Below are positions 18,568 through 26,620 of a DNA stretch of 64,000 nt, in pieces. The notes beneath the pieces are model-generated. The model was not told the origin of the DNA, searched no databases, and worked only from the letters and a program-made list of their open reading frames with translations. Within the stretch, counting starts at the first letter, position 1. Each line of letters opens with the position of its first letter. The position numbers and the translations under genes are program-made. The stretch is from CADCVQ01 sp038260305 (lineage in GTDB: Bacteria; Actinomycetota; Thermoleophilia; Solirubrobacterales; Solirubrobacteraceae): assembly GCA_038260305.1 (NCBI GenBank), contig JBBSNY010000009.1, positions 62,001-126,000 of the forward strand, written 5' to 3'.

Positions 18568-19139
18568 TCAGGCGGTCTGCGCGAGGCTGGCGACAGACAG
18601 TGTCAGCGCATCGGTCGCCTCGGCCAACGCGCGTTGGGTCCTTTCGATCTCGCGAACGAGCTGCGCGCGACGCTGGCGGACATCCTGCAGATCGACGGGA
18701 GCTCCGTCATCGAGATGCGCGCCGGTGAGCTCCTCGCGCATCGTGGAAAGGCGACGCCGCAACCGGGCGGGCGCGTCGCGATCGATCTCGTAATACCCCG
18801 GTCGCGTCGTGCGTCGAATCACCGGCGATCGACTGAGCTGACTGAGGAAGGTGGCCGCCGGCTTCTGACCCCCGATCTCGTAGCCGGCCTGCTCGACGAG
18901 CACGAGCCACTGCCGGTAGTGCAGCGCCTGCTCGCCTTGCGGCAGATCGCGGACGAGCGCCACCGCCGCCATCCGAATCGCCGGACCGGTCAGCAGCCGT
19001 GTACTGGCGGGTCCAACGCACCGTTCGGTTGTGGCAGCCGGGCTGCCGCGAAGCTGGGCAAGTAGGACCAGCCGCTCGTCGGCCGCCTGGATTCTGCTTC
19101 GATCCCGGCGAGTCGGTCACGGAGCTCCTCGCGGTCGCG
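18568..19139 (-). pseudogene. HARE-HTH/winged-helix-like protein gene, apparently frameshifted
   Basis: The intact part from an ATG at 18972 to 18568 (134 residues) contains QALHYRQWLVLVEQAGYEIG followed by GQKPAATFLSQLSRSPVIRR and GYYEID, which resembles the HARE-HTH winged helix (LHYxEIAxxI...GxxPxATVxxQLxR). A charged coiled coil follows. Upstream in another frame, from right after the oxygenase stop down to 18993, reads a protein-like REELRDRLAGIEAESRR and SGWSYLPSFAAARLPQPNG, with no start codon of its own. Joining the two frames near 19000 gives one protein of about 190 residues. So the gene seems broken by a shift and may lack a start. Function would be DNA binding, by family only. Confidence 0.5.
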
Positions 19140-19940
19140 CTAGGCGATCCGCGCGCTCGGCACGAGCCGCACGCGATCGGGTGCGAGCGGGACGAGCACG
19201 CGCTTGGCGTACTCCGCGCCGCCGCGCAGCGCGAGCGAGCGCAGCGGGTTCCAATACAGGCCGTACTGCTTGCGCAGCGACGCGGGAAGCAACCCGACGG
19301 TGACGAAGTTGATGACTTCGCGCACGGGCCGGCGCGTCAGCGGTACCGGTGGCCGCAGGACGATCTGCACGGCGAGCTTGCGTGCGGCCGCCGTCACGAA
19401 GAGGTCGTCGCCGGCGAGCATTCCGTGCATGTACGCGTCGAAGGCGTCGATGTCCAGCGGCATCTCGTCGTCGGCGAGTCCGAACAGCCGGCCGATGACC
19501 CTGTAGTCCTGCCAGTAGGCGTCGCGCTCGGCGTGCGAGAGCGACGAGACGTAGCGGTCGTAGACGACGAGCGCCGAGTCGACGAGCGTCGCGAGCACCC
19601 ACAGCAGCAGGTCGGGGTCGTCGGCGGCAAACGGCGTGCCGGCCGGGAAGCGCCCCGCGGGCTGCTCGAGCTCCCCGCGCGTGCGCTTGTGCATCGCTTG
19701 GACCCGCCGCGTCGCGCGGTCAGCCTCCTCCCGTGTCCCGAACGCGATCCGGTCCATCGTCATGGCGGTTCGCCGCAGGCGCTCGTACGGCTCGTCCATC
19801 GCGCCGGAGTGGGCGAAGAAGCCCTCGAACGCCACGGGATGCGCGGCCTGCATGAGCAGCGCGCGGGGGCCCGAGAAGGCCACGGCCATCTCGCCGTTGA
19901 CGCGGCGCAGCATGGAGTCGTCGGTGAAGTAGGAGTCCAT
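19140..19940 (-). CDS. Oxygenase MpaB/latex-clearing protein family (DUF2236)
   Basis: A 266-residue DUF2236 protein. The N-terminal GPRALLMQAAHPVAFEGFFAHS holds the conserved RxLLxQxxHP motif, and DDPDLLLWVLATLVDSALVVYDRYV holds the helix seen in rubber oxygenase Lcp and the MpaB/B' family, where Arg, Lys and His residues surround a heme b. The products of the family oxidatively cleave polyisoprenoid or farnesyl chains; most actinobacterial members have unknown substrates. The stop codon is TAG at 19140-19142, and coding-like sequence of the neighbouring broken gene starts immediately after. It is divergent from the siroheme dehydrogenase gene, 44 bases apart. Confidence 0.85.
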   Translation of the reverse strand: MDSYFTDDSMLRRVNGEMAVAFSGPRALLMQAAHPVAFEGFFAHSGAMDEPYERLRRTAMTMDRIAFGTREEADRATRRVQAMHKRTRGELEQPAGRFPAGTPFAADDPDLLLWVLATLVDSALVVYDRYVSSLSHAERDAYWQDYRVIGRLFGLADDEMPLDIDAFDAYMHGMLAGDDLFVTAAARKLAVQIVLRPPVPLTRRPVREVINFVTVGLLPASLRKQYGLYWNPLRSLALRGGAEYAKRVLVPLAPDRVRLVPSARIA

Positions 19941-19984
19941 CGCGGGGTCCGCAGAGGGATACGGGGCATTACCCTTCCTGGTTC

Positions 19985-20725
19985 ATGCCCGCTCAGGCCT
20001 ACGCCGGCAAGGATTGCGTCTGCCAGCTCCGCAAGGGGATCTGCGACCAGTCCTGCGTGCAGGGGATGCTCGACACCCCCTTCTACATCGCCTGCCTGAA
20101 GCTCACCGGCAGGCGCTGCCTCGTCGTCGGCGGCGGCGAGATCGGCCTCGAGAAGGTCGAGGGACTGCTCGCCTGCGACGCGACCGTCCACCTCATCGCC
20201 CCCGCTGCGATCGAGGATCTGCGCGCGCTCGCCGACGAGGGCTCGATCACGTGGGAGCGTCGCGAGTACGGTGGCCCGCCCGACCTCGAGTCGACGTTCA
20301 TGACGATCGCCTGCACGGACGACACGGAGATCAACATCCGCGTCTACGAGGACGCCGAGGCGCGGGCGATGCTCGTGAACATCGTCGACGTGCCGCCGCT
20401 GTGCAACTTCATCCTGCCGGCGATCGTGCGCACCGGCCCGCTGGCGATCGCGATCTCCACCGCCGGCGCCTCCCCCGCGCTCGCCAAGCGCATGAAGCGG
20501 GAGATCGGCGAGCTCTTCGGCGGCGAGTACGCGCGCCTGGCGATCATGCTCAACGACGCTCGCGGCTGGGCGAAGGGCACGCTGCCGACCTATCAGGACC
20601 GCAAGCAGTTCTTCGAGTCGATCGTCAACGGCGCGCCCGACCCGATCGACCTGCTGCGCGCGGGGGACGAGCGCGCCGTGCTCGACCTCATCGCCGCCGC
20701 ACAGCGCACGCACTCCACGGCCTGA
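19985..20725 (+). CDS. Precorrin-2 dehydrogenase / siroheme synthase N-terminal-type protein
   Basis: A 246-residue homologue of the CysG N-terminal module, Met8p and SirC. It has the NAD-binding LVVGGGEIGLEKVEGLLA, ITWERREYGGPPDL, NIVDVPPLCNFILPAIVRTGPL and ISTAGASPALAKRMKREIGE, all diagnostic. It would oxidise precorrin-2 to sirohydrochlorin and perhaps insert iron. If translation starts at 19985 the protein has an extra 27-residue N-terminus with four cysteines (C11, C13, C20, C24) before MLDTPFYIACLKL, where normal family members begin; the alternative ATG is 20066. Neither has a good ribosome site. The methyltransferase partner CobA is encoded in the heme cluster at 27523. Confidence 0.88.
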   Translation: MPAQAYAGKDCVCQLRKGICDQSCVQGMLDTPFYIACLKLTGRRCLVVGGGEIGLEKVEGLLACDATVHLIAPAAIEDLRALADEGSITWERREYGGPPDLESTFMTIACTDDTEINIRVYEDAEARAMLVNIVDVPPLCNFILPAIVRTGPLAIAISTAGASPALAKRMKREIGELFGGEYARLAIMLNDARGWAKGTLPTYQDRKQFFESIVNGAPDPIDLLRAGDERAVLDLIAAAQRTHSTA

Positions 20726-20805
20726 CGCCGGCGCGGTCGGCCCGGCCATGGTCGGGGCGTCCCGAGCGCGCGCAACTTCGACCGGCCTCGCATCGTTGCG
20801 GGGGC

Positions 20806-22455
20806 ATGCCCTCCCGTCTTCGCATCCTGACCGCGCTGACCGCGACCCTGTTCGCGGCCGCCACCGCCCCGGCGCTCGCCGACGACGTCGTCGCCGACGA
20901 CCTCACCCGCGACACGCCGATCGCCGCCCAGGGCGGTGTCCTCGCGTACTCGAAGTTCGACGAGGCCGCGCAGCGCTACCGGCTCGTGCTGCAGACGGCG
21001 ACGTCGCGCGTCCTGGCCCCGATCGCATCGTCGCGTAAGCCCTTCGACGTCAGCCTCGGCACCGATCGCCGGGGCTCCGTGGTGCTCTACACGCGCTGCG
21101 CCACCTCGAAGAACACAGGGTGCGACGTCTACCGCTATCGCCTCGGGGCGGCAGGCGAGCAGAAGATCGACTCCGTCTCGGGACCGACAGAGGACGAGGC
21201 CTGGCCAGCGGAGTCCGGTGACCTGCTCACGTTCGTGCGTCGCCGGGCGCACGGTGCGCCGAAGGGCGCGGAGATCAGCGACTGCGACCGCATCTACGTC
21301 AAGCGGCTGTCGTCGAAGGCCCCGAGCAAGCGCCTGGACCGCGGGTCCTGCGCCCGCACGACCGGCCTCTCGATCCGCGGCGAGCGCATCGTCCAGGTCA
21401 CGTTCGGCTCGCCCCCGGGAACACGCTTCGACAGCCAAGTGCGCCTGCTCTCGGCGCGCGGCGGTGCGTCGAAGCTGCTGGCACGTCAGGGCTCCGGTGA
21501 GGAGTCCAACGAGTTCGCCTCGCCGAGTCAGTCGTACAACTCGATCTGGCTGACGCGCGCCGGCACGCACATCCATGGCAACTTCGTGCGCCTCGACCTC
21601 GCGTCGCGCAAGCTGACGGAGGTCTCGGCGCACGCCGGGCTCGAAGGTGCGTTCGCCCGCGACGCCTCGAACGGCGCCTTCTACTACCTGCAGACGTCCG
21701 AGTCCTTCGAGCAGAACTGCACCGACTCCGGGTCCGCACCGTGCCGGCTCATGCGCACGACCGTGAGCCCGTTCTCATCCGCCGAGCGCGCCCTCGCGCC
21801 GGCGCTGACGATCGGCGCCCCGTCGGACGCCGGCACGGCCGTCTTCGGCGATCCGTTCGCGCTCTCGGGCCGGCTGACGCGCACCATCGTCAGCCGCGGC
21901 AGCGTCGTGCGCAGAGAGCCGGTCGCCGGGGTGACGGTACGCCTCCTGCGCCGCGTCACGGACGCGTCGCAGCCCGGCCTGCACGAGGGCTTCGAGCCGA
22001 CACCGGCCACGACCTCGACGGGGGCTGACGGCAGCTGGTCGATCGCGCTCGCCGCGCCGCCCGCCCAGCCGTGGTTCTCGGCGGTGACCGAGGGCCAGCC
22101 GACGCGCACGTTCGCCGGGCGCGGCACGGTCGGCACGGTCAGCGCGCGGGTCACGCTGACGGTCACGGGCGGCTCGTTCGCCGGCACGGTGACGCCGGCG
22201 CAGCCGGGGCGGACCGTGAAGATCCAGCGCCTCACGAAGCGCACGTGCCAGACCGCAACCAACGGCCAGCGCTTCTGCAACGACACCTGGGCGGCGGTTG
22301 CCGACGCGCCGCTGAACGCCGCCGGGACCGGCTTCGCCGCGAGCGTCGCATCGCCGGCCCCGGGAATCTACACCGCCGCGCTGCCGTTCGCCGACCAGCA
22401 GGCCGATCCCGCGGCCTACGGCGGGCGCAGCCCGGACGTCATCGTCGGCGGCTGA
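20806..22455 (+). CDS. Secreted protein of unknown function with C-terminal Ig-like domains
   Basis: A 549-residue protein with a signal peptide (ILTALTATLFAAATAPALA). Residues of about 40-330 look like an irregular beta-propeller (GVLAYSKFDEAAQRYRLVLQ, then repeated strands with Cys pairs); residues 350-549 look like two carboxypeptidase-regulatory or Ig-like modules (PVAGVTVRLLRRVTD, SVTGGSFAGTVTPAQPG type). This is an exported, disulfide-containing protein; no enzymatic motif is seen. It is followed after 15 bases by the cytochrome c lipoprotein that heads the heme run, but functional linkage is not shown. Confidence 0.8.
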   Translation: MPSRLRILTALTATLFAAATAPALADDVVADDLTRDTPIAAQGGVLAYSKFDEAAQRYRLVLQTATSRVLAPIASSRKPFDVSLGTDRRGSVVLYTRCATSKNTGCDVYRYRLGAAGEQKIDSVSGPTEDEAWPAESGDLLTFVRRRAHGAPKGAEISDCDRIYVKRLSSKAPSKRLDRGSCARTTGLSIRGERIVQVTFGSPPGTRFDSQVRLLSARGGASKLLARQGSGEESNEFASPSQSYNSIWLTRAGTHIHGNFVRLDLASRKLTEVSAHAGLEGAFARDASNGAFYYLQTSESFEQNCTDSGSAPCRLMRTTVSPFSSAERALAPALTIGAPSDAGTAVFGDPFALSGRLTRTIVSRGSVVRREPVAGVTVRLLRRVTDASQPGLHEGFEPTPATTSTGADGSWSIALAAPPAQPWFSAVTEGQPTRTFAGRGTVGTVSARVTLTVTGGSFAGTVTPAQPGRTVKIQRLTKRTCQTATNGQRFCNDTWAAVADAPLNAAGTGFAASVASPAPGIYTAALPFADQQADPAAYGGRSPDVIVGG

Positions 22456-22470
22456 TACAACGGCCCGGAC

Positions 22471-22887
22471 ATGCGCATCGCCTCGCTCGCCTGCCTCGCC
22501 GCCATGGCCCTCGCCGGCTGCGGCGGCGGAGACGGCGACAACGGCGACACCGCGCGCACGCCGTCGACGGACACGACGGCCATGGCGCGCCCGCCGGGAC
22601 CCGGCCCGGGCGCGCGGCCCGATCCGCAGCTCGTCGCCGGACGGCGGGTCCTCGAGCAGAGCGGCTGCCTCGCGTGCCACCAGATCGGTGCGACCGGCAA
22701 CAGCGGGCCGGGCAACAACCTCGAAGGTATCGGAGCCCGTCGGACGCCCGCTCAGATCGAACGGGCCCTGACCGACTCGCCCGCGCCGATGCCGTCGTTC
22801 GCAGCGCTGCCAAGCGCCAGGCGCGACGCGCTCGTCGCCTACCTCGCCGCGTTGCGCGGTTGCCCGGAGGGCAGCGACTGCGGCTGA
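22471..22887 (+). CDS. Cytochrome c lipoprotein
   Basis: A 138-residue lipoprotein (lipid Cys at 17 in ALAGC) with a Gly/Pro/Thr-rich linker and one class I cytochrome c domain: CLACH heme site, then GPGNNLEGIGARRTP, and a likely axial Met in APMPSF. It ends with a CPEGSDCG tail whose two cysteines may pair. It is an electron carrier on the outer face of the membrane. It lies 18 bases before ccmA, so it heads the run of cytochrome-maturation and heme-synthesis genes and is a plausible client of them. Confidence 0.9.
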   Translation: MRIASLACLAAMALAGCGGGDGDNGDTARTPSTDTTAMARPPGPGPGARPDPQLVAGRRVLEQSGCLACHQIGATGNSGPGNNLEGIGARRTPAQIERALTDSPAPMPSFAALPSARRDALVAYLAALRGCPEGSDCG

Positions 22888-22905
22888 GCACGTAGCGTCC
22901 ACCGC

Positions 22906-23604
22906 GTGGCCGATCCCGCAGACCCCGCCGTCAGCCTGCGCGGCGCCGGCCGCCGCTACGGTGAGCGCGCCGCGCTGCGTGACGTCACGGTCGACCTGCC
23001 GGCCGGGCAGACGCTCGTCGTCTTCGGCCCCAACGGCGCCGGCAAGACGACCCTGCTGCGGATGCTCGCCACGCTCCTGCGACCGCACGCCGGCGAGGTC
23101 CGCGTGCTCGGCGCCAAGCTGCCCGACGAGGGCTACGCGGTGCGCGGCCGGATCGGCTTCCTCGGCCACGACCCGCTGCTGTACCGCGAGCTCAGCGCGC
23201 GCGAGAACCTGCGCTTCCACGCCCGCCTGCACCGCATCGAGGCGGCCGCCGAGCGCGTCGAGGCGGTGCTCGAGGCCGTCGGCATGGAGCACCGCGGCAA
23301 CGATCCGATCGCAGAGCTGTCGCGCGGGATGGTGCAGCGCATCGCCGTCGCGCGCGCCGTCCTGCACGAGCCCGAGCTGCTGCTGCTCGACGAGCCGCTC
23401 GCGAACCTCGACCCCGCGGCACAGGCCCTGCTCGCCCCGCTGATCGGCGCCGGCAGCGGCCGCACGCGCGTCGTCACGAGCCACGATCCCGTCGGCGGCC
23501 TGGAGGGCGCCGACCTCGTGCTCGGCCTGAAGCGCGCGCGCATGCTGCTGCTCGCGCCCGCGGCCGACGTCAGCCCGGAGCGGATCGCGGAGCTGTACGC
23601 ATGA
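22906..23604 (+). CDS. ccmA: Heme exporter ATP-binding protein CcmA
   Basis: A 232-residue ABC ATPase from a GTG at 22906. Walker A GPNGAGKTT is at 41-49, the signature ELSRGMVQRIAVARA follows, and Walker B LLLLDEPLANLD is complete, with a downstream His switch in VVTSHD. The RGMVQR signature (instead of SGGQ) matches CcmA. Together with CcmB, CcmC and CcmD it forms the complex that handles heme for cytochrome c assembly. The stop overlaps the ccmB ATG by four bases (23601-23604). Confidence 0.9.
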   Translation: MADPADPAVSLRGAGRRYGERAALRDVTVDLPAGQTLVVFGPNGAGKTTLLRMLATLLRPHAGEVRVLGAKLPDEGYAVRGRIGFLGHDPLLYRELSARENLRFHARLHRIEAAAERVEAVLEAVGMEHRGNDPIAELSRGMVQRIAVARAVLHEPELLLLDEPLANLDPAAQALLAPLIGAGSGRTRVVTSHDPVGGLEGADLVLGLKRARMLLLAPAADVSPERIAELYA

Positions 23605-24275
23605 GGCGCACGGTCGCCGCGCTGCTGCGCAAGGAGCTCGCGCTCGAGCTGCGCACCGGCGAGTCCGTGCCGGCGATGGTCCTGTTCGCGATTACGACCT
23701 ACGTCATCTTCCACTTCGGCCTCGATCGCAACACGATCGCCGGCAGCCTCGCCTCGGGGGTGCTGTGGGTGACACTCCTGTTCGCCGCGATCCTCGGCAT
23801 CAACCGCCTGTTCGTCGCCGAGCATGAGCAGGGCGGCTTCGACGGCTTCCTGCTGGCCCCGGTCGACCGCACGTCGCTGTTCGTCGCGAAGGCGATCACG
23901 CTGTTCTGCTTTCTGTGTCTCGTCGAGGTCGTCGCCGTGCCGGCGTTCGCCGTGCTGCTGCTTGGGCCGTCGCTCGGACAGGCGCTGCCGGCGCTGCTCG
24001 TCGTGCTGGTCGCGGCGAACGTCGGCATCAGCGTCGTCGGCACGCTCGTCGCCGCGCTCGCGATCCAGACGCGCGCCCGCGACCTCATGGTGCCGCTGCT
24101 CGTGCTGCCGCTGCTCGTGCCAGTTGTGCTCGGCGCGTCGCGCGCGACGTCGCCGCTGCTGGTGCAAGGCGGCGCGGCGGCGCTTCCAGGTAACTGGATG
24201 GCAATGCTCGCTCTCTATGATCTGCTGTTCGCGCTGATCGCCTATGCGGTCTTCGACTTCCTGCTGGAGGACTGA
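23601..24275 (+). CDS. ccmB: Heme exporter permease CcmB
   Basis: A 224-residue polytopic protein with six hydrophobic segments: AMVLFAITTYVIFHFGL, VLWVTLLFAAILGINRLF, LFCFLCLVEVVAVPAFAVLL, LPALLVVLVAANVGISVVG, MVPLLVLPLLVPVVLGA and MLALYDLLFALIAYAVFDF. The EHEQGGFDGFLLAPVDR loop is typical of CcmB. It pairs with the CcmA ATPase. Its last codons carry GGAGG (24266-24270), which serves as the ribosome site of ccmC just downstream. Confidence 0.9.
   Translation: MRRTVAALLRKELALELRTGESVPAMVLFAITTYVIFHFGLDRNTIAGSLASGVLWVTLLFAAILGINRLFVAEHEQGGFDGFLLAPVDRTSLFVAKAITLFCFLCLVEVVAVPAFAVLLLGPSLGQALPALLVVLVAANVGISVVGTLVAALAIQTRARDLMVPLLVLPLLVPVVLGASRATSPLLVQGGAAALPGNWMAMLALYDLLFALIAYAVFDFLLED
24266..24270 (+). 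promoter_or_regulatory. Shine-Dalgarno site deciding the ccmC start
   Basis: GGAGG at the end of ccmB lies 8 bases before an ATC triplet at 24279. No ATG, GTG, TTG or CTG occurs in the ccmC frame between the preceding in-frame TGA (24273) and a GTG at 24327, which would cut into the first membrane helix. Confidence 0.7.
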
Positions 24276-24278
24276 CCA

Positions 24279-25007
24279 ATCGTCTACGGCAAGGGCCTCA
24301 AGGGCCTCTCCATCGCCACGGTCGCCGTGCTCACGGCCGCGTTCGCGCTGGCCTTCTTCTACGCGCCGACCGACGCCGACCAGGGGATCATCCAGAAGAT
24401 CTTCTACGTCCACGTGCCGATGGCGATCGTCGCGCTGTGCGGCTTCGTCGCCGGCGGCGTCTTCGCGGTCATGCACCTGCGCACGCGCGATCGCAAGTGG
24501 GACATGCGCTCCTACGTCGCGATCCACCTGTCGATCGTGCTCGCCGTCGGCGTCCTGCTGACGGGCTCGATCTGGGCGCGCGCCTCGTGGGGTCATTGGT
24601 GGGTGTGGGACGAGCCGATGCTCGTCGTCTTCCTCATCGTCTTCCTGCTCTACGCGACCTACCAGCCACTGCGCTTCTCGATCGAGGACCCCGAGAAGCA
24701 GGCGACATACGCGTCGGTCTTCGCGATCACGGCGGGCGCGTTCGTGCCGCTGTGCTTCAGCGCGGTGCGGATGGCGCAGGGCCTCACGCACCCGCAGGCC
24801 GGCACGATGACGACGAGCGGCCCGGCCAGCGTGTCGCAGACGTTCCTCGTCGCGCTGCTCGGCATGACGCTGCTGTTCATCACGCTGTGGAAGTACGAGA
24901 TGGCCTCCAAGAACGCGAGCTCGAAGCTGCGCTCGCTGCGCCGCCGGCTCGCCGGCGACGACGACTTCGCCCCGGCCTCCGGCCGCAGCGCGGCGCCCCA
25001 GCTCTGA
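24279..25007 (+). CDS. ccmC: Cytochrome c biogenesis protein CcmC, probably with an ATC start codon
   Basis: A 242-residue polytopic heme-handling protein. It has the Trp-rich heme-binding signature WGHWWVWDEP, flanked by conserved His residues in YVHVP and MAQGLTHPQ, and six hydrophobic segments. Homology starts with YGKGLKGLSIATVAVL, before the first usable canonical codon (GTG at 24327). The best start is ATC at 24279, 8 bases after a GGAGG site and three bases after the ccmB stop. ATC is a rare start; a sequencing error in an ATG is the alternative. CcmC attaches heme to CcmE for cytochrome c assembly. The stop overlaps the ccmD-like gene by one base. Confidence 0.88.
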   Translation: MVYGKGLKGLSIATVAVLTAAFALAFFYAPTDADQGIIQKIFYVHVPMAIVALCGFVAGGVFAVMHLRTRDRKWDMRSYVAIHLSIVLAVGVLLTGSIWARASWGHWWVWDEPMLVVFLIVFLLYATYQPLRFSIEDPEKQATYASVFAITAGAFVPLCFSAVRMAQGLTHPQAGTMTTSGPASVSQTFLVALLGMTLLFITLWKYEMASKNASSKLRSLRRRLAGDDDFAPASGRSAAPQL

Positions 25008-25234
25008 TGACCGTGCTCGCGCTCTCCGGTGGCGACCGCTACGTGGCCGGCGCGTACGTCGTCTTCCTGCTGCTTGTGCTCTCCTACCTCGCGATCATGG
25101 CCGTCAAGCTGAGCCGCATCGAGCGCGAGGTCGTCGAGCTCGCCGAGATCGTCGAGGCGCGCGACCAGACGGGCGACGCGCCGCCGCCGCCGCCGCCGCC
25201 GCCGGCGAAGCGAGCGAAGGAGCCGGTCGCGTGA
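25007..25234 (+). CDS. ccmD: CcmD-like small membrane protein
   Basis: A 75-residue protein starting at the ATG that shares its A with the ccmC TGA (TGATG arrangement). It has one transmembrane helix (AGAYVVFLLLVLSYLAIMAV), a short charged helix (RIEREVVELAEIVEARD) and a tail with eight consecutive Pro codons before a basic end. Size, topology and position after ccmC fit CcmD, which ties CcmC to CcmAB; sequence identity alone would not prove it. The stop overlaps the hemA GTG (GTGA). Confidence 0.75.
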   Translation: MTVLALSGGDRYVAGAYVVFLLLVLSYLAIMAVKLSRIEREVVELAEIVEARDQTGDAPPPPPPPPAKRAKEPVA

Positions 25235-26577
25235 GCGAGCTCATCACGCTCGGCATCTCACACAAGACCGCGCCCGTGCAGCTTCGCGAGCGGCTCGCGC
25301 TGACGCAGCCCGACATGCGCACGTTCCTGCAGGACGTCGTCGAGCATCCCGAGGTCCACGAGGCCGTCGTCATCTCGACCTGCAACCGCACCGAGCTGTC
25401 GCTCGTCGTCGGCGACCCGGTGCTCGCCGAGAGCGGCGTGCTCGGGATGCTCGCCCAGCGCGCGCAGGTGCGCCCGACCGAGCTCGCCGAGAAGATCTAC
25501 TCGCCGCGCAACTGCGACGCCGCGCGGCAGCTGTTCCGGGTCTGCAGCGGCCTCGAGTCGATGATCGTCGGCGAGGCCGAGATCCAGGGCCAGGTCAAGC
25601 GCGCCTACGAGGAGGCGCTGGCGGCCGGCACCACCGGCCCACTGACGAATCGCCTCTTCACGGCCGCGCTGCAGACCGGCAAGCGTGTGCGAAGCGAGAC
25701 CGCGATCGGCCTCGGACGCGCGTCGATCTCGTCGGTCGCCGTCGAGCTCGCGATGGACGTGCTCGGCGACCGGCCCAACCCGCACGTCGTGATCATCGGC
25801 GCGGGCGCGACGAGCGAGCTGACGGCGCGCGCCCTGGCCGACAGCGGCGTGCGCACGATCTTCGTCGCCAACCGCCACGCCGATCGCGCGCGCTCGCTGG
25901 CCGAGCGCTTCAACGGCGGGGTCGTCGCGCTCGACGAGCTGCCCGAACAGCTCGAGCACGCAGACGTCGTCGTCGCCTCGACGGCATCGCCGCACCCGAT
26001 CCTCGGCGAGGAGGAGCTCGAGCTCGTCATGCGCGCCCGCGTTGGACGGCCGCTGCTGCTCGTCGACATCGCCGTGCCGCGCGACATCGATGCCGCCTGC
26101 GGCGACCTCGACGGCGTGACGCTCTATGACATGGACGACCTGCAGTCGCGTGTCGCGCAGACGATCTCCAGCCGCGAGATGGAGGCCCTGCGCGCCGACG
26201 CGATCGTCGAGGAGGAGATCACCCGCTTCGCCGAGTGGCTCGGCTCGCTCGCCGTCCAGCCGACGATCCGCGCGCTGCGCGACTACGGCGACGCCATCGT
26301 CGAGCAGGTGCTCGGCGAGAATGCGGGCCGCTGGGAGACGGTCTCCGAGCGCGATCTCGCGCGCGTCGAGTCCGTCGCGCGCTCGGTCATGAACCGCCTC
26401 CTGCACGAGCCGACGCTGCACCTGCGCACACTCGGCGAGGGCCGCAGCCACGGTCGTCTGCAGATCATGCGCGAGCTGTTCGGGATAGAGGGCGCGCCCG
26501 ACGCGGCTGCCGAGCACGTCGCGACTGCCGGCGACAACGTGCGCCCGCTGCCGCGCCGCGCGTCCGGCGCCTCCTGA
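25231..26577 (+). CDS. hemA: Glutamyl-tRNA reductase HemA
   Basis: A 448-residue enzyme from a GTG at 25231. The start ITLGISHKTAPVQLRE is diagnostic, the catalytic Cys is C51 in ISTCNRTEL, the substrate loop reads GLESMIVGEAEIQGQVKRAY, and the NADPH fold contains VIIGAGATSELTARAL. The C-terminal dimerisation helix is present (SRLLHEPTLHLR-type). It reduces Glu-tRNA(Glu) to glutamate-1-semialdehyde, the first committed step of C5 heme synthesis. It is directly coupled to ccmD and upstream of hemC, tying heme synthesis to cytochrome c assembly. Confidence 0.95.
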   Translation: MSELITLGISHKTAPVQLRERLALTQPDMRTFLQDVVEHPEVHEAVVISTCNRTELSLVVGDPVLAESGVLGMLAQRAQVRPTELAEKIYSPRNCDAARQLFRVCSGLESMIVGEAEIQGQVKRAYEEALAAGTTGPLTNRLFTAALQTGKRVRSETAIGLGRASISSVAVELAMDVLGDRPNPHVVIIGAGATSELTARALADSGVRTIFVANRHADRARSLAERFNGGVVALDELPEQLEHADVVVASTASPHPILGEEELELVMRARVGRPLLLVDIAVPRDIDAACGDLDGVTLYDMDDLQSRVAQTISSREMEALRADAIVEEEITRFAEWLGSLAVQPTIRALRDYGDAIVEQVLGENAGRWETVSERDLARVESVARSVMNRLLHEPTLHLRTLGEGRSHGRLQIMRELFGIEGAPDAAAEHVATAGDNVRPLPRRASGAS

Positions 26578-26620
26578 GGTCCATGGGCCGTCCCGCGTGC
26601 GCTCGCAGGGCGAGGCGCTA

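Noticed and set aside
23133..24791. Minus-strand frame with Arg/Asp/His-rich sequence opposite ccmB and ccmC
   Set aside because: The plus strand holds ccmABC with all motifs; the His-rich pattern is a by-product of the opposite codons.
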